Assembly (NCBI GenBank): GCA_963932545.1
Contig: CAWVRH010000001.1
Location: 225,026 to 289,025, forward strand
Origin: UBA8337 sp963932545
GTDB taxonomy: Bacteria; Pseudomonadota; Alphaproteobacteria; RS24
DNA: 64,000 nt
Direction: 5' to 3'
Shown here: piece by piece, positions 50,078 through 59,301 of the stretch
Numbering within the stretch: position 1 is the stretch's first letter
How the letters are laid out: each line of letters begins with the position of its first letter
Notes under the pieces: model-generated
What the model saw: only the letters and a program-made list of their open reading frames with translations
The model's database searches: none
What the model was told of the DNA's origin: nothing
Translations under genes and position numbers: made by a program

Positions 50078-51403
50078 TTAAATATCGAAGCGAATGGGTT
50101 GCCCTGTTTCAGGCGTTACCAATTGGTTTTCCCACATGACTTTTTGACCGCGTATCATCGTGCCCACAGGCCAGCCCTTCAGAGCCATGCCGGTAAACGG
50201 CGACCAACCCACGCGCGAGGCAATCCAGTCCTCGGTCACGGTTTCGGTGCGGTTTAAGTCGACAAAGGTCAAATCGGCATGTCCGCCAACGATAATCTCG
50301 CCTTTGTCTTGCAGTTTGAATAATTTCTTGGCGTTCAAACTGGTCAATTGCACCAGCTTCTCCAGCGACAGTTTACCGTCCGCCATGTGATTCAGCATCA
50401 AGGGCAGCAACGTTTGCACGCCCGGCATACCCGCAGGGGAATGCGGATAAGCGTCGGCTTTTTCTTCGCGCGTATGCGGCGCGTGGTCAGAGCCAATAAT
50501 ATCAACAATGCCCTGCTCGAGCGCTTTCCACAAAGCGGCGCGATGGCGTTTTTCACGGATCGGCGGGTTCATTTGCGCGAAAGTGCCCAGCTCCTCATAG
50601 CATTCAGGTGCCGCCAGCGTGAGGTGTTGAGGCAACACTTCCACCGAGACGATATCTCGGTTGGCGGCTAAAATTTGCATCTCTTCTTCGGTGCTAATAT
50701 GGAGAATATGAATATGCTTATTGGCAGCGCGCGCCAATTTAATCAAACGCCGCGTCGAGGAAATCGCTACTTCTTCATCGCGCCAAACCGCATGGGTTTC
50801 CACTTTGCCGGTTAAGGCCAGTGGGCGCCGCTCGCGCAGACGAAACTCATCTTCACTATGAAAGGCTGCGCGGCGCGTGATGTGTTTTAAAATATCGGCC
50901 ACGCCATCATCATCGGCGACCAATAGATTGCCCGTCGAGGAGCCCATGAAAACTTTAACGCCGCAGACGCCTTCTAGTTTTTCTAACTCGGGCAATTGAC
51001 TGGCGTTCTCATGCGTGCCGCCAACATAGAAAGCAAAATCGCAATGCATCCGATTGCGCCCACGCGACACTTTATCGGCAATCGCTTTGGCTGTTGTTGT
51101 GGGGGGCTTGGTATTGGGCATTTCAAATAGCGCCGTCACACCGCCCATAACAGCGGCCAGAGACCCCGATTGCAGGTCTTCTTTATGCTCATTGCCGGGC
51201 TCGCGAAAATGCACTTGCGTATCAATGACGCCGGGCAAAACGGTTAGCCCTTTGGCATCCAAGACTTGCTTGGCGCTCGTTTCGTCGATGTCGCCGATAG
51301 CGGCAAAACGACCGTCTTTTAAAGCGATAGACGTTTCTTGGGTGCCGTCTGGAAAAGCGACAGACCCATTTTTAACGACGAGGTCATACATATCAGCGGT
51401 CAT
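50078..51403 (-). CDS. pyrC: dihydroorotase
   Basis: Cyclises carbamoyl aspartate to dihydroorotate in pyrimidine synthesis. 441 residues, class I (amidohydrolase fold). Metal ligands: DTQVHFREPG (about 61-70), HSEDE, HILHIST and GSDHAPHTREEK; the lysine in CGVKVFMGSS is in the carbamylated position of the fold. Other cyclic amidohydrolases such as allantoinase are alternatives, but the DHAPHTREEK and MNPPIREK motifs favour dihydroorotase. AGGA lies six bases before the ATG at 51403, which overlaps the end of the glycosyltransferase gene by 11 bp. Confidence 0.9.
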   Translation of the reverse strand: MTADMYDLVVKNGSVAFPDGTQETSIALKDGRFAAIGDIDETSAKQVLDAKGLTVLPGVIDTQVHFREPGNEHKEDLQSGSLAAVMGGVTALFEMPNTKPPTTTAKAIADKVSRGRNRMHCDFAFYVGGTHENASQLPELEKLEGVCGVKVFMGSSTGNLLVADDDGVADILKHITRRAAFHSEDEFRLRERRPLALTGKVETHAVWRDEEVAISSTRRLIKLARAANKHIHILHISTEEEMQILAANRDIVSVEVLPQHLTLAAPECYEELGTFAQMNPPIREKRHRAALWKALEQGIVDIIGSDHAPHTREEKADAYPHSPAGMPGVQTLLPLMLNHMADGKLSLEKLVQLTSLNAKKLFKLQDKGEIIVGGHADLTFVDLNRTETVTEDWIASRVGWSPFTGMALKGWPVGTMIRGQKVMWENQLVTPETGQPIRFDI

Positions 51404-52364
51404 TATTTATCCTATTAATTTGCTCGGCGAGAATCTGTAATTCAGCTTTGGTTTTCGCCGCGTTAGGTTGCGTGACAGTAGCAATATTCTTATCTGGTGT
51501 CGCCGTTTTTGCGGGCGCCACCTGTGGCAAAGCGCCTCCTATATAACTTGCCACTTGGCCAGCGTCATGGCCAGTATAAAGCCCATAGGGACGCCCCTTT
51601 TCGCCAGTTTCAACGCGGTCTAGGCGCAACACCAACCCACAAGACGCATAAGGCGCCATGCGTGTGACCAGCCTATCGGTGCCTAAAACCATATTGGCGC
51701 GGCGCAAAAGAGCGGCTGTTTTCGCGTAAGGCAAATCGGGCAAACAGGTTATTTGCCCCGCTGGTAAATTCTCGACAAGCCCCTTTGCAACCAAACAATC
51801 GCGCGGGCTCAAAACCACGATGTGCGCATTTTGAAGCTGCGGCACACTATCGGCCAAGCGCCAAGCCAGCTCGGCGTAATGGCGCCAATCCCAATCGGCT
51901 CGCCCGCTTTCTTGCGTGACAAAAACGACCAGAGGCGTTTGCGGCGTGAGGGTTTCTGGCAAAGGTACATGAATTTTGTCGGGTGCCCAAATGTGCGGCG
52001 GCGTGGCTCGGTCTGGGCGAAACAAAGATGGCAAAGAATAGGCACCAGTCGGGAACTTAAAACTATGGCGGTGCTGCGCCCATAAAAGGAAAGAAAGCCG
52101 CAAATTGGTGAGTGAAACAATGCGGTGCCACGTGCGCCCGAGAGTTTTCAGCATTAGGGTAAAGCGCGGCGGAATGTCTTTTGTATGGGTGATAAAGCGC
52201 ATCCGCCCTGGCGCATTTTCGAAATACACCACGTCGCTCTCGCGGCAAATAATTTCAACCTCGATGGTAGGCTCCGCCTTCAACATATCGGCCAACACGC
52301 CCGTCGCCGTGAACGCGTCGAGCCGATTTGGGGGCACCATAAGTAGGTTTTTGCGCAAGGACAT
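51393..52364 (-). CDS. glycosyltransferase family 9-like (heptosyltransferase fold) protein
   Basis: 323 residues from the ATG at 52364; a longer frame to 52490 would run into the divergent ygfZ. Two Rossmann-like halves are visible. The second has PLVVFVTQESGRADWDWRHYAELAWRLAD, the motif DLPYAKTAALLRRANMVLGTDRLVTRMAPYASCG and VETGEKGRPYGLYTG, in the style of ADP-heptose transferases, though with a diverged donor site. A C-terminal tail of about 50 residues is alanine/lysine-rich. Role in lipopolysaccharide assembly is plausible but not proven. Confidence 0.68.
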   Translation of the reverse strand: MSLRKNLLMVPPNRLDAFTATGVLADMLKAEPTIEVEIICRESDVVYFENAPGRMRFITHTKDIPPRFTLMLKTLGRTWHRIVSLTNLRLSFLLWAQHRHSFKFPTGAYSLPSLFRPDRATPPHIWAPDKIHVPLPETLTPQTPLVVFVTQESGRADWDWRHYAELAWRLADSVPQLQNAHIVVLSPRDCLVAKGLVENLPAGQITCLPDLPYAKTAALLRRANMVLGTDRLVTRMAPYASCGLVLRLDRVETGEKGRPYGLYTGHDAGQVASYIGGALPQVAPAKTATPDKNIATVTQPNAAKTKAELQILAEQINRINNDR

Positions 52365-52460
52365 GGCGCCACTATAGGCCACCTTAACAAGCCAGACCAG
52401 ATGCGAAAATAAGTAGCGATACCCCGGAACAGGCTTGAAAAATAACCCCAAAAAGCGCAC

Positions 52461-53294
52461 ATGTGGAGCATGAGTATTTTTCAAACCCATTTAACAGATC
52501 GCCAAGTGTTGCAGATTAGCGGACCGGAGCGCGTCGATTTTTTACAAAATCTAGTGACCCAAAACGTCGCCAACCTGCGCGAAGGAGCTTGCGTTATGGC
52601 GGCTCTGCTAACGCCGCAAGGCAAACTACTGCATGATTTTTTAATCTTCGCAGAAAGTGACTGCTTCTACCTCGATTGTGATGCCAGCCAAGCCGATGGA
52701 CTGTTTAAAAAACTCTCCATGTATAAATTGCGCGCCGACGTCAGTCTCTCGCAAACGCCTTTGCGCGTATTTTCGCTGTGGCAAGAAGACGGTTTTGCCT
52801 GCCCGCCAACGGCCGACTTTGTGGAAGACCCGCGCCACGAGGGATTAGGGTTGCGCGCGCTGGTGGGGGCTGAGTTAGCCGTTTCCCTGCCTCACGCCAG
52901 TCTTGAGGCTTGGCACGCCAATCGCATTCGGTTGGGCATTGCCCAAGGGCCGCTCGATATGGTGCCTGGCACTGTATTTCCGCTCGACTATGGGTTGGCG
53001 CAAATTCACGGCGTCGATTTTCAAAAAGGCTGTTTTATTGGCCAAGAAGTCACCTCGCGAGTGCATCGCAAAGGCAATTTGAAAAAGAAAATTCACGCGG
53101 TTCAGTTTGACCAGCCAGCGCCAAAAGTCGGCAGCGAAATTACCAATGGCGCCCGCCCTTGCGGAGAGATTGTTGCCGCCCACGGGCCCCATGCCATTGC
53201 GCTTATCCGCGAAGACGCGCGCGAGGAGCCCCTGACCTGCGATGGCCAAACGGTTACGATTTTTGGCGGCATTTTTGCCCCACAGACAGCCTAG
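52461..53294 (+). CDS. ygfZ: folate-binding protein YgfZ
   Basis: Folate-dependent protein needed for Fe-S cluster and tRNA-modifying enzyme function; related to aminomethyltransferase GcvT. 277 residues. The N-terminal ISGPERVDFLQNLVTQNV and the diagnostic KGCFIGQEVTSRVHRKG (K-G-C-x-x-G-Q-E) are both present. Start taken at 52461; an ATG at 52470 with GGAG one base ahead is possible. Divergent from the glycosyltransferase. Confidence 0.93.
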   Translation: MWSMSIFQTHLTDRQVLQISGPERVDFLQNLVTQNVANLREGACVMAALLTPQGKLLHDFLIFAESDCFYLDCDASQADGLFKKLSMYKLRADVSLSQTPLRVFSLWQEDGFACPPTADFVEDPRHEGLGLRALVGAELAVSLPHASLEAWHANRIRLGIAQGPLDMVPGTVFPLDYGLAQIHGVDFQKGCFIGQEVTSRVHRKGNLKKKIHAVQFDQPAPKVGSEITNGARPCGEIVAAHGPHAIALIREDAREEPLTCDGQTVTIFGGIFAPQTA

Positions 53295-53399
53295 CGCAGG
53301 CGTAATAAAGTGTTATTCAATGTGATGGCTACAAAGGGTGGAGCTTATGGCCAAACAGTTTCGATATGGTAAGCTGAACGCTGAATTTGGGAGATATTC

Positions 53400-54524
53400 A
53401 TGAAACAAGTCGTCGTTACTGGAACCGGGCTCTACACACCTGAGCAGTCAATTAGCAATGACGAACTCGTCGCCAGCTATAATGCTTATGTAGACAATTT
53501 TAACGCTGGCAATGCGGCCGCCATCGAAAGCGACGAAGTGGAAGCGCTTACCCATTCGGCTTCTGGCTTCATCGAAAAAGCTTCGGGCATAAAAAGCCGC
53601 TATGTGGTGGATAAAGCGGGCATTCTAGACCCCACTGTAATGACCCCTCAGATTGAGGAACGCCCCAACGAAGCGCCTAGCTTGCAAGCCGAAATGGCCA
53701 TCAAAGCCACACATCAAGCCCTAGAGGAAGCTGGCATAAAAGCCAGTGACATTGATGCCGTGATTGTGTCTTGCTCTAATTTACAGCGCGCCTATCCGGC
53801 GATTTCTATTGAAGTGCAATCTTTGCTGGGCATCGAAGGTTTCGCCTTTGATATGAATGTAGCTTGTTCCTCCGCCACCTTCGGCATTCAAATGGCGCGC
53901 GACATGGTGCGCTCTGGCTCTGCCAAGCGCGTTCTCATGGTCAACCCAGAGATTTGCTCGGGTCACTTGAATTTCCGCGATCGCGATAGTCATTTCATCT
54001 TTGGCGATGTTTGCACCGCGGTGATTTTGGAAGACGCCGAGATAGCCAATAACAAAGCTGGGTTTGAGGTTATCGACACAAAACTATTCTCTCAATTCTC
54101 CAATAATATTCGCAATAATTTTGGCTTCTTAAATCGCACCGCAGAACATGCGCGCGACGATAAAGATAAATTATTTATCCAGAACGGTAGAAAAGTTTTC
54201 CGCGAAGTGGCGCCCTTAGTCGCCAAAATGATTACGGAACATCTGGCCGACAACGGTTTGGAAGCCCAAGGCTTGCGCCGTATTTGGCTGCACCAAGCCA
54301 ATCGCAGTATGAATGATTTCATTGTCAAAAAAGTGCTTGGCTATGAGCCAGAATTTGATCAGCAACCCACTGTTTTGGACGAATATGCCAACACCAGTTC
54401 GGCCGGCTCCATCATCGCCTTCCACAAGTATAAGCAAGACTTTAAAGCCGGTGAGACGGGTGTAATTTGCAGCTTTGGCGCTGGCTATTCTGCGGGTAGC
54501 GTGATTGTTCGTCGCGCCGGATAA
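53400..54524 (+). CDS. beta-ketoacyl-ACP synthase III-like protein
   Basis: 374 residues, thiolase fold of the FabH family. The catalytic cysteine is in NVACSSATFG, the histidine in LHQANRSMND and the asparagine in YANTSSAGS. It is about 55 residues longer than Escherichia coli FabH, the extra sequence lying near the N-terminus (about 20-80) and before the Cys. The long form fits a group of FabH-like enzymes that are not the housekeeping initiator; substrate and pathway are unknown. GGGAGA lies upstream of the ATG. It precedes nadQ by 43 bp but has no obvious link to NAD synthesis. Confidence 0.85.
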   Translation: MKQVVVTGTGLYTPEQSISNDELVASYNAYVDNFNAGNAAAIESDEVEALTHSASGFIEKASGIKSRYVVDKAGILDPTVMTPQIEERPNEAPSLQAEMAIKATHQALEEAGIKASDIDAVIVSCSNLQRAYPAISIEVQSLLGIEGFAFDMNVACSSATFGIQMARDMVRSGSAKRVLMVNPEICSGHLNFRDRDSHFIFGDVCTAVILEDAEIANNKAGFEVIDTKLFSQFSNNIRNNFGFLNRTAEHARDDKDKLFIQNGRKVFREVAPLVAKMITEHLADNGLEAQGLRRIWLHQANRSMNDFIVKKVLGYEPEFDQQPTVLDEYANTSSAGSIIAFHKYKQDFKAGETGVICSFGAGYSAGSVIVRRAG

Positions 54525-54567
54525 TTTGCTGCTTGGGGAAATAGAGACAGGCCTTTAAAGTGGCGCC

Positions 54568-55539
54568 ATGAGCGCTGCCCCAACTGAAATTCTAATCGAT
54601 CTTTCGACCGCTATTTTGCGCCACCATGGCGAACGTCTGGAATGTCGTTTGGTGGGTGCCGCGAGCGAGCGCCAAGCCAACCGCTTGCCTTTTGGGCCCT
54701 TCATGCCCGATCAACACCGCACGATGGAAATTGGATTGCGCCACTGGGTGCGCGAGCAAGTTGGCGTCGACCTCGCCCATGTCGAGCAGCTCTATACTTT
54801 CGCCGACCAAGGCCGCCATGCCTCTGGCGAAGCGGCTCATATTGTCTCCGTCGGCTATCTGGCACTCACGCGAACGCGCGAGCAAGAAGATGCGCCCGCA
54901 GAGGCCATGTCGGAAGATGGTGATTGGGAAGATCTATATGCGTTTTTTCCTTGGGAGGATTGGCGCCAAGGCCGACCCGAGGTTCTAGATAATCAAATTT
55001 TACCGGGGCTCGACAAATGGTTAGAAAAAGATGCCCGAGCCGCCGACCGCGTTCGTTTGGCCTTTGGCCGAGATGGCGCGCAATGGGACGAAGAGTTTGT
55101 ATTAGAGCGATATGAATTGCTTTACGAAGCGTCTCTGGTGGAGGAAGCACTGGTGGACCAAGGCAGCAAGGGGCGCAGGCAGCCAAAGCCAGCTTTAGGT
55201 CTGGCTCTCCATCTCGACCATCGCCGCATATTAGCGACGGCCTTGGGTCGTTTGCGTAGCAAATTAAAATATCGTCCGGTGATATTCGATCTCATGCCAT
55301 CTGGCTTTACTTTGCGGGCGCTGCAAAGCACTACGGAGATGGTGATGGGGGTAAATTTACACCAGCAAAACTTCCGCCGCTTGGTCGAGAAATCGGGCTT
55401 TCTTATCTCCACAGGTAAAACCCAACGCGCTCGTGGGCGCCCTGCAGAAGTATTTCGGCTTCGCCATAATGAGCACACAGAAAGACCTTTATCCGGTTTG
55501 CGAGTGTCGGCCGGACGCGCGAAACCAACCGCCAAATAA
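54568..55539 (+). CDS. nadQ: NAD biosynthesis regulator NadQ (Nudix-like domain plus winged helix)
   Basis: 323 residues. The N-terminal part (about 1-155) has a Nudix-like fold with RTMEIGLRHWVREQVGVDL. The C-terminal part (about 175-310) is a winged helix with ALGRLRSKLKYRPVIFDLMP and MVMGVNLHQQNFRRLVEKSG. This arrangement, length and position directly ahead of nadABC fit NadQ, the alphaproteobacterial repressor of de novo NAD synthesis. NrtR regulators are shorter (about 230 residues). A palindromic operator candidate is at 55618-55638. The Nudix box proper is degenerate, consistent with a sensor rather than an enzyme. Confidence 0.85.
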   Translation: MSAAPTEILIDLSTAILRHHGERLECRLVGAASERQANRLPFGPFMPDQHRTMEIGLRHWVREQVGVDLAHVEQLYTFADQGRHASGEAAHIVSVGYLALTRTREQEDAPAEAMSEDGDWEDLYAFFPWEDWRQGRPEVLDNQILPGLDKWLEKDARAADRVRLAFGRDGAQWDEEFVLERYELLYEASLVEEALVDQGSKGRRQPKPALGLALHLDHRRILATALGRLRSKLKYRPVIFDLMPSGFTLRALQSTTEMVMGVNLHQQNFRRLVEKSGFLISTGKTQRARGRPAEVFRLRHNEHTERPLSGLRVSAGRAKPTAK

Positions 55540-55617
55540 ACCCGCAAACCGCCTCGGTTTCTTTTTTCTAATTGTGCTTGCTTTTGCGGCTCAGGGGTTC
55601 ATATTATAGTCTAGTAG

Positions 55618-55638
55618 TTATGCTCATTTTGAGTATAA
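55618..55638. promoter_or_regulatory. palindromic operator candidate (NadQ) of nadABC
   Basis: TTATGCTCA (55618-55626), TTT spacer, TGAGTATAA (55630-55638): inverted repeat with one mismatch, 73 bp before the nadA start and overlapping the expected transcription start after TATTAT/TATAGT. The position suits repression by NadQ, encoded just upstream. Confidence 0.72.
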
Positions 55639-55647
55639 ATAAAGATT

Positions 55648-55699
55648 TGTACCAAACACTCGTACCAACCACTCGTACCAAACACTCGTACCAAACACA
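55648..55699. repeat. four 13-bp tandem repeats in the nadA 5' UTR
   Basis: Unit CGTACCAAACACT, at 55648-55660 (first base T), 55661-55673 (one A to C change), 55674-55686 and 55687-55699 (last base A). It ends just before the nadA ribosome binding site (GAGGG). The 13-bp period is neither a codon multiple nor one DNA turn. Possibly slippage-prone, altering the UTR length. Confidence 0.85.
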
Positions 55700-55710
55700 G
55701 AGGGCCCAAC

Positions 55711-56787
55711 ATGGCTAACTTCAGCAAAGCGTTACTCACCGAAGCAAAAACGGCCCTTCCTGGCCAGACCGGAGCGCGGATTTTAGAAGAAATGGACATT
55801 GCCTATAGCGATGGCATGGCGCGCGATATGGCGCCGCTTTATGAGCGCGTAAAATCCGTTATCCCTTCCGTTGAATGGCCATTTTTTGCTCCCTATATTC
55901 AAGCCATCAATGAAATGAAGCGCGAGAGAAACGCGGTTATTTTGGCGCATAACTATCAGACCCCCGAAATTTTTCACGGCGTTGCTGATGTGGTTGGAGA
56001 TAGTTTGCAGTTGGCCATCGAGGCGGTCAAAGCCGAAGGCGATGTGATTTTGCAATGTGGTGTGCATTTCATGGCCGAAACCTCGAAGCTGTTGAACCCA
56101 GAAAAAACCGTGCTTATGCCAGACATGGGCGCTGGCTGTTCGCTGGCAGACTCGATTACGGCCCAAGATGTTCGCGCGTTACGCGAGGCCTATCCTGGCG
56201 TGCCGATTGTCACTTATGTCAACACATCCGCCGCGGTAAAAGCCGAGAGCGATGTGTGCTGCACCTCCTCCAATGCGGTCAAAATCGTGAACGGCATGGG
56301 CACCGATCGGGTGTTGTGTATTCCGGATGAATATTTGGCGCAAAACATTGCCCGTGAAGCCGATGTCGAAGTCATCGCTTGGAAAGGCCGCTGCGAAGTG
56401 CATGAGCAATTTACGGCAGAAGAATTGCAGCAATATCGTAAGGACGACCCGGGCTTGCGCATTATCGCGCACCCCGAGTGCAAACCAGACGTGCTAGATG
56501 AAGCCGATTTCTCTGGCTCCACCTCGGCCATGATTAAATGGGTCACCGACAACCAACCCGACCGCGTGATGATGGTTACCGAATGTTCGATGAGCGATAA
56601 TGTGGCGGTAGAAAACCCCAATGTAAATTTCGTGCGCCCGTGCAATTTGTGCCCGCATATGAAACAAATCACTTTGCCGAAAATCTTGGAAGCGCTGGTC
56701 TATAACCGCACAGAAATTACCGTAGACGAAGCGATTGCAGGCGATGCCCGCGCCGCCGTTGAGCGGATGATCGAGCTCAGCAAATAA
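55711..56787 (+). CDS. nadA: quinolinate synthase
   Basis: 4Fe-4S enzyme that condenses iminoaspartate with dihydroxyacetone phosphate to quinolinate. 358 residues. The three cluster cysteines appear in LQCGVHFMAET, the CCTSSNA segment and RPCNLCPHM; AHNYQTPEIFHGVADVVGDSLQLA is the substrate region. First gene of nadA-nadB-nadC. GAGGG lies six bases ahead of the ATG. Confidence 0.97.
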   Translation: MANFSKALLTEAKTALPGQTGARILEEMDIAYSDGMARDMAPLYERVKSVIPSVEWPFFAPYIQAINEMKRERNAVILAHNYQTPEIFHGVADVVGDSLQLAIEAVKAEGDVILQCGVHFMAETSKLLNPEKTVLMPDMGAGCSLADSITAQDVRALREAYPGVPIVTYVNTSAAVKAESDVCCTSSNAVKIVNGMGTDRVLCIPDEYLAQNIAREADVEVIAWKGRCEVHEQFTAEELQQYRKDDPGLRIIAHPECKPDVLDEADFSGSTSAMIKWVTDNQPDRVMMVTECSMSDNVAVENPNVNFVRPCNLCPHMKQITLPKILEALVYNRTEITVDEAIAGDARAAVERMIELSK

Positions 56788-56791
56788 TCCT

Positions 56792-58399
56792 ATGAGCCAG
56801 CCCAGCGCCAATATTATTGATGTCGGGGATGTGCTGGTTATTGGCGCAGGCCTTGCGGGTCTGTTCACGGCGCTCAAATTGGCGCCTCGTCCGGTTACGG
56901 TTATGGCGGCCGGAAAACGCAAAACTGGCTCCGCCAGCCAATGGGCGCAAGGTGGCATTGCTGCCGCCATTGGGCCCGATGACCATACCGACAATCACAA
57001 ACAAGATACCATCCAAGCCGGCGCTGGTTTGGTTAATAACAGCATCGCGAAGATGGTGGCCGAAGAAGCCAGCGCGCGCATCGAAGACCTCAACGTGATG
57101 GGCGTGCCTTTCGACCGCGACGCAGATGGCAATCTGGCGCTTGGACGCGAAGCGGCGCACAGCCACAATCGTATCATCGGCGTGCGTGGCGACCAAGCTG
57201 GCCGCGAGATTATGAAAACCCTAATCCAACGCGCCGACGCCTCACCCTCCATCGATTTCATGGAAGGCTATGCCGCCTATGAATTGGCCGTCGAAGATGG
57301 CCGCGTGGTCGGCGTTTTTGCGCGTCCTGCACAACATAGCTATTTGTCCGGCCCGTTACTTATTCGCGCCCGCGCGACTATTTTGGCGACCGGCGGCATT
57401 GGCTATCTTTACGGCGTGACCACCAATCCGGTTGGCGCAAATGGCGAAGCCTTAGCGATGGCGGCGCGCGCTGGCGCCCATGTTGGCGATAGCGAATTTG
57501 TGCAATTCCATCCCACGGCCCTTACCGGCATGGGCGACCCTGCCCCCTTGGCCACCGAAGCTTTGCGCGGCGAAGGCGCCCAGCTCATCAATGCCAAAGG
57601 CGAGCGCTTCATGACGCAAGTGCATGACAACGCCGAATTGGCGCCGCGCGATATCGTGGCTCGTGCCGTGTTCGACCAAATTGTGAAAACCGGATCCGTG
57701 GGCCTTGATTTACGACCCAATGGATTGGCTGCAAACCTCGACGCGCGCTTTCCTACTGTGGCCGAAAATTGCAAAAAATTTGGCATCGACCCGACCCAAA
57801 CCCTATTGCCCGTCGCGCCCGCCACGCATTTTCATATGGGGGGCATTCGAACCGACATCCATGGGCGCTCTAGTCTGCCAGGTCTTTGGGCTTGCGGCGA
57901 AGTGGCGGCCACAGGGCTACATGGCGCCAATCGTTTGGCCAGTAATTCTTTGCTGGAGGCGATTGTTTTTGGCGCTCGTATCGCGCAAGACATTAACAAC
58001 CTTGTGCCCACATCCAGTCGCGCGCGCCCCGAACCGCCCGAGACACGCATCGATGCCAGCGCGGTAGAACTGGCGCCTGCCACCCATAAATTGCGCTCCC
58101 TGATGAGCCGTCACGTGGGTGTGTTGCGCAACGCCGAAGGGCTTATCCATACACTGCACGAGCTTAAACGCCTCCAACAAGCAGCCGGTGGCATGGCGCC
58201 ATTTGCCAATATGGTATTGGCCGCGCAATTTATTACCATGGCCGCTTTGCGCCGCGAAGAAAGCCGCGGTGGCCACTTTAGAACCGACTTCCCAACCTCG
58301 CAGGCCGTTGTCGAACACAGCCAATTAACCATGGCCGAACTAGACGCCGCCTATGCCGATCTGCCCGAAGCAAACCCTGCTTTGACCCAAGTCATTTAA
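56792..58399 (+). CDS. nadB: L-aspartate oxidase
   Basis: FAD enzyme that oxidises aspartate to iminoaspartate, the substrate of NadA. 535 residues. The FAD motif VLVIGAGLAGLFTAL is at the N-terminus, then SGSASQWAQGGIAAA-type and GREAAHSHNRIIG segments. The active-site part is FHPTALT...RGEGAQLINAKGERFM, and GLWACGEVAATGLHGANRLASNSLLE precedes the C-terminal helical domain. It starts 4 bp after nadA. Confidence 0.96.
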   Translation: MSQPSANIIDVGDVLVIGAGLAGLFTALKLAPRPVTVMAAGKRKTGSASQWAQGGIAAAIGPDDHTDNHKQDTIQAGAGLVNNSIAKMVAEEASARIEDLNVMGVPFDRDADGNLALGREAAHSHNRIIGVRGDQAGREIMKTLIQRADASPSIDFMEGYAAYELAVEDGRVVGVFARPAQHSYLSGPLLIRARATILATGGIGYLYGVTTNPVGANGEALAMAARAGAHVGDSEFVQFHPTALTGMGDPAPLATEALRGEGAQLINAKGERFMTQVHDNAELAPRDIVARAVFDQIVKTGSVGLDLRPNGLAANLDARFPTVAENCKKFGIDPTQTLLPVAPATHFHMGGIRTDIHGRSSLPGLWACGEVAATGLHGANRLASNSLLEAIVFGARIAQDINNLVPTSSRARPEPPETRIDASAVELAPATHKLRSLMSRHVGVLRNAEGLIHTLHELKRLQQAAGGMAPFANMVLAAQFITMAALRREESRGGHFRTDFPTSQAVVEHSQLTMAELDAAYADLPEANPALTQVI

Positions 58400-58409
58400 G
58401 GAAACCGCC

Positions 58410-59291
58410 GTGCCAAAACTTCATCAGCCCAGCACCGACGATCTGCCACCCCTGCCATCCCTAACCGTCGAGCGACTGGTAAAGATTGCCTTATCGGAAG
58501 ACTGGGGGCGCACGGGAGATATCACATCGCAAAATGTGATACCTACCAACGCCAGAGCCCATGGCGTCATTCGCGCGCGTCAGGCGGGCACTTTGGCCGG
58601 TATGGATTTGGCAGAGGCCGCATTTTGCGCCAATCGAAGTGGGCTTCAGGTCACGCGCCACAAACAAGACGGCGAGACTTTAAGGCCTGGCGATGACGTG
58701 GCGACCATCGAAGGTTCGGCTCGCGCTTTGTTGGCCGCCGAACGCGTGGCCCTTAATTATCTTGGCCATATGTCTGGCATTGCCAGCAAGACTGCACATT
58801 TGGTCGCCCTCGTGGCGCACACAAAAGCGCAAATTTGCGATACGAGAAAAACCACTCCGGGTCTGCGCGCGGTTGAAAAATACGCTGTGCGGGCTGGCGG
58901 CGGAGCCAACCATCGCTTTGGGCTGGATGACGCCATTATGATTAAAGACAATCATATTGCCGTCGCGGGCGGCATAACGTCTGCCCTCACGTCCGCCCAA
59001 AACGGAGCGGGCCACATGGTGGCCATCGAAATTGAAGTCGATACATTAGAGCAATTGGACGAAGCGCTAGCTGCCAACGCCCGCATCATCTTGCTCGACA
59101 ATATGACCCCTGAGCAATTGGCCGAGGCCGTCGAGCGCACACAAGGGCGCGCGGTTTTGGAAGCCTCTGGACGTGTATCTGAAGCCACAGTGGTGGCCAT
59201 TGCAGAAAGTGGCGTCGACTATATCTCGGTCGGCGCCATTACCCATTCCCCACAGACGCTAGACCTTGGGCTTGATATCGATATTTCTTAA
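58410..59291 (+). CDS. nadC: nicotinate-nucleotide pyrophosphorylase (carboxylating)
   Basis: Quinolinate phosphoribosyltransferase, converting quinolinate to nicotinate mononucleotide. 293 residues. Visible motifs: EDWGRTGDITSQNVIP, RKTTPGLRAVEKYAVRAGGGANHRFGLDD, IKDNHIA, EIEVDTLEQLDEAL and ASGRVSEATVVAIAESGVDYISVGAITHS. It closes the nadABC operon, 10 bp after nadB. A short gap then separates its stop from the convergent ppdK. Confidence 0.97.
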   Translation: MPKLHQPSTDDLPPLPSLTVERLVKIALSEDWGRTGDITSQNVIPTNARAHGVIRARQAGTLAGMDLAEAAFCANRSGLQVTRHKQDGETLRPGDDVATIEGSARALLAAERVALNYLGHMSGIASKTAHLVALVAHTKAQICDTRKTTPGLRAVEKYAVRAGGGANHRFGLDDAIMIKDNHIAVAGGITSALTSAQNGAGHMVAIEIEVDTLEQLDEALAANARIILLDNMTPEQLAEAVERTQGRAVLEASGRVSEATVVAIAESGVDYISVGAITHSPQTLDLGLDIDIS

Positions 59292-59301
59292 GGCCACAAG
59301 T

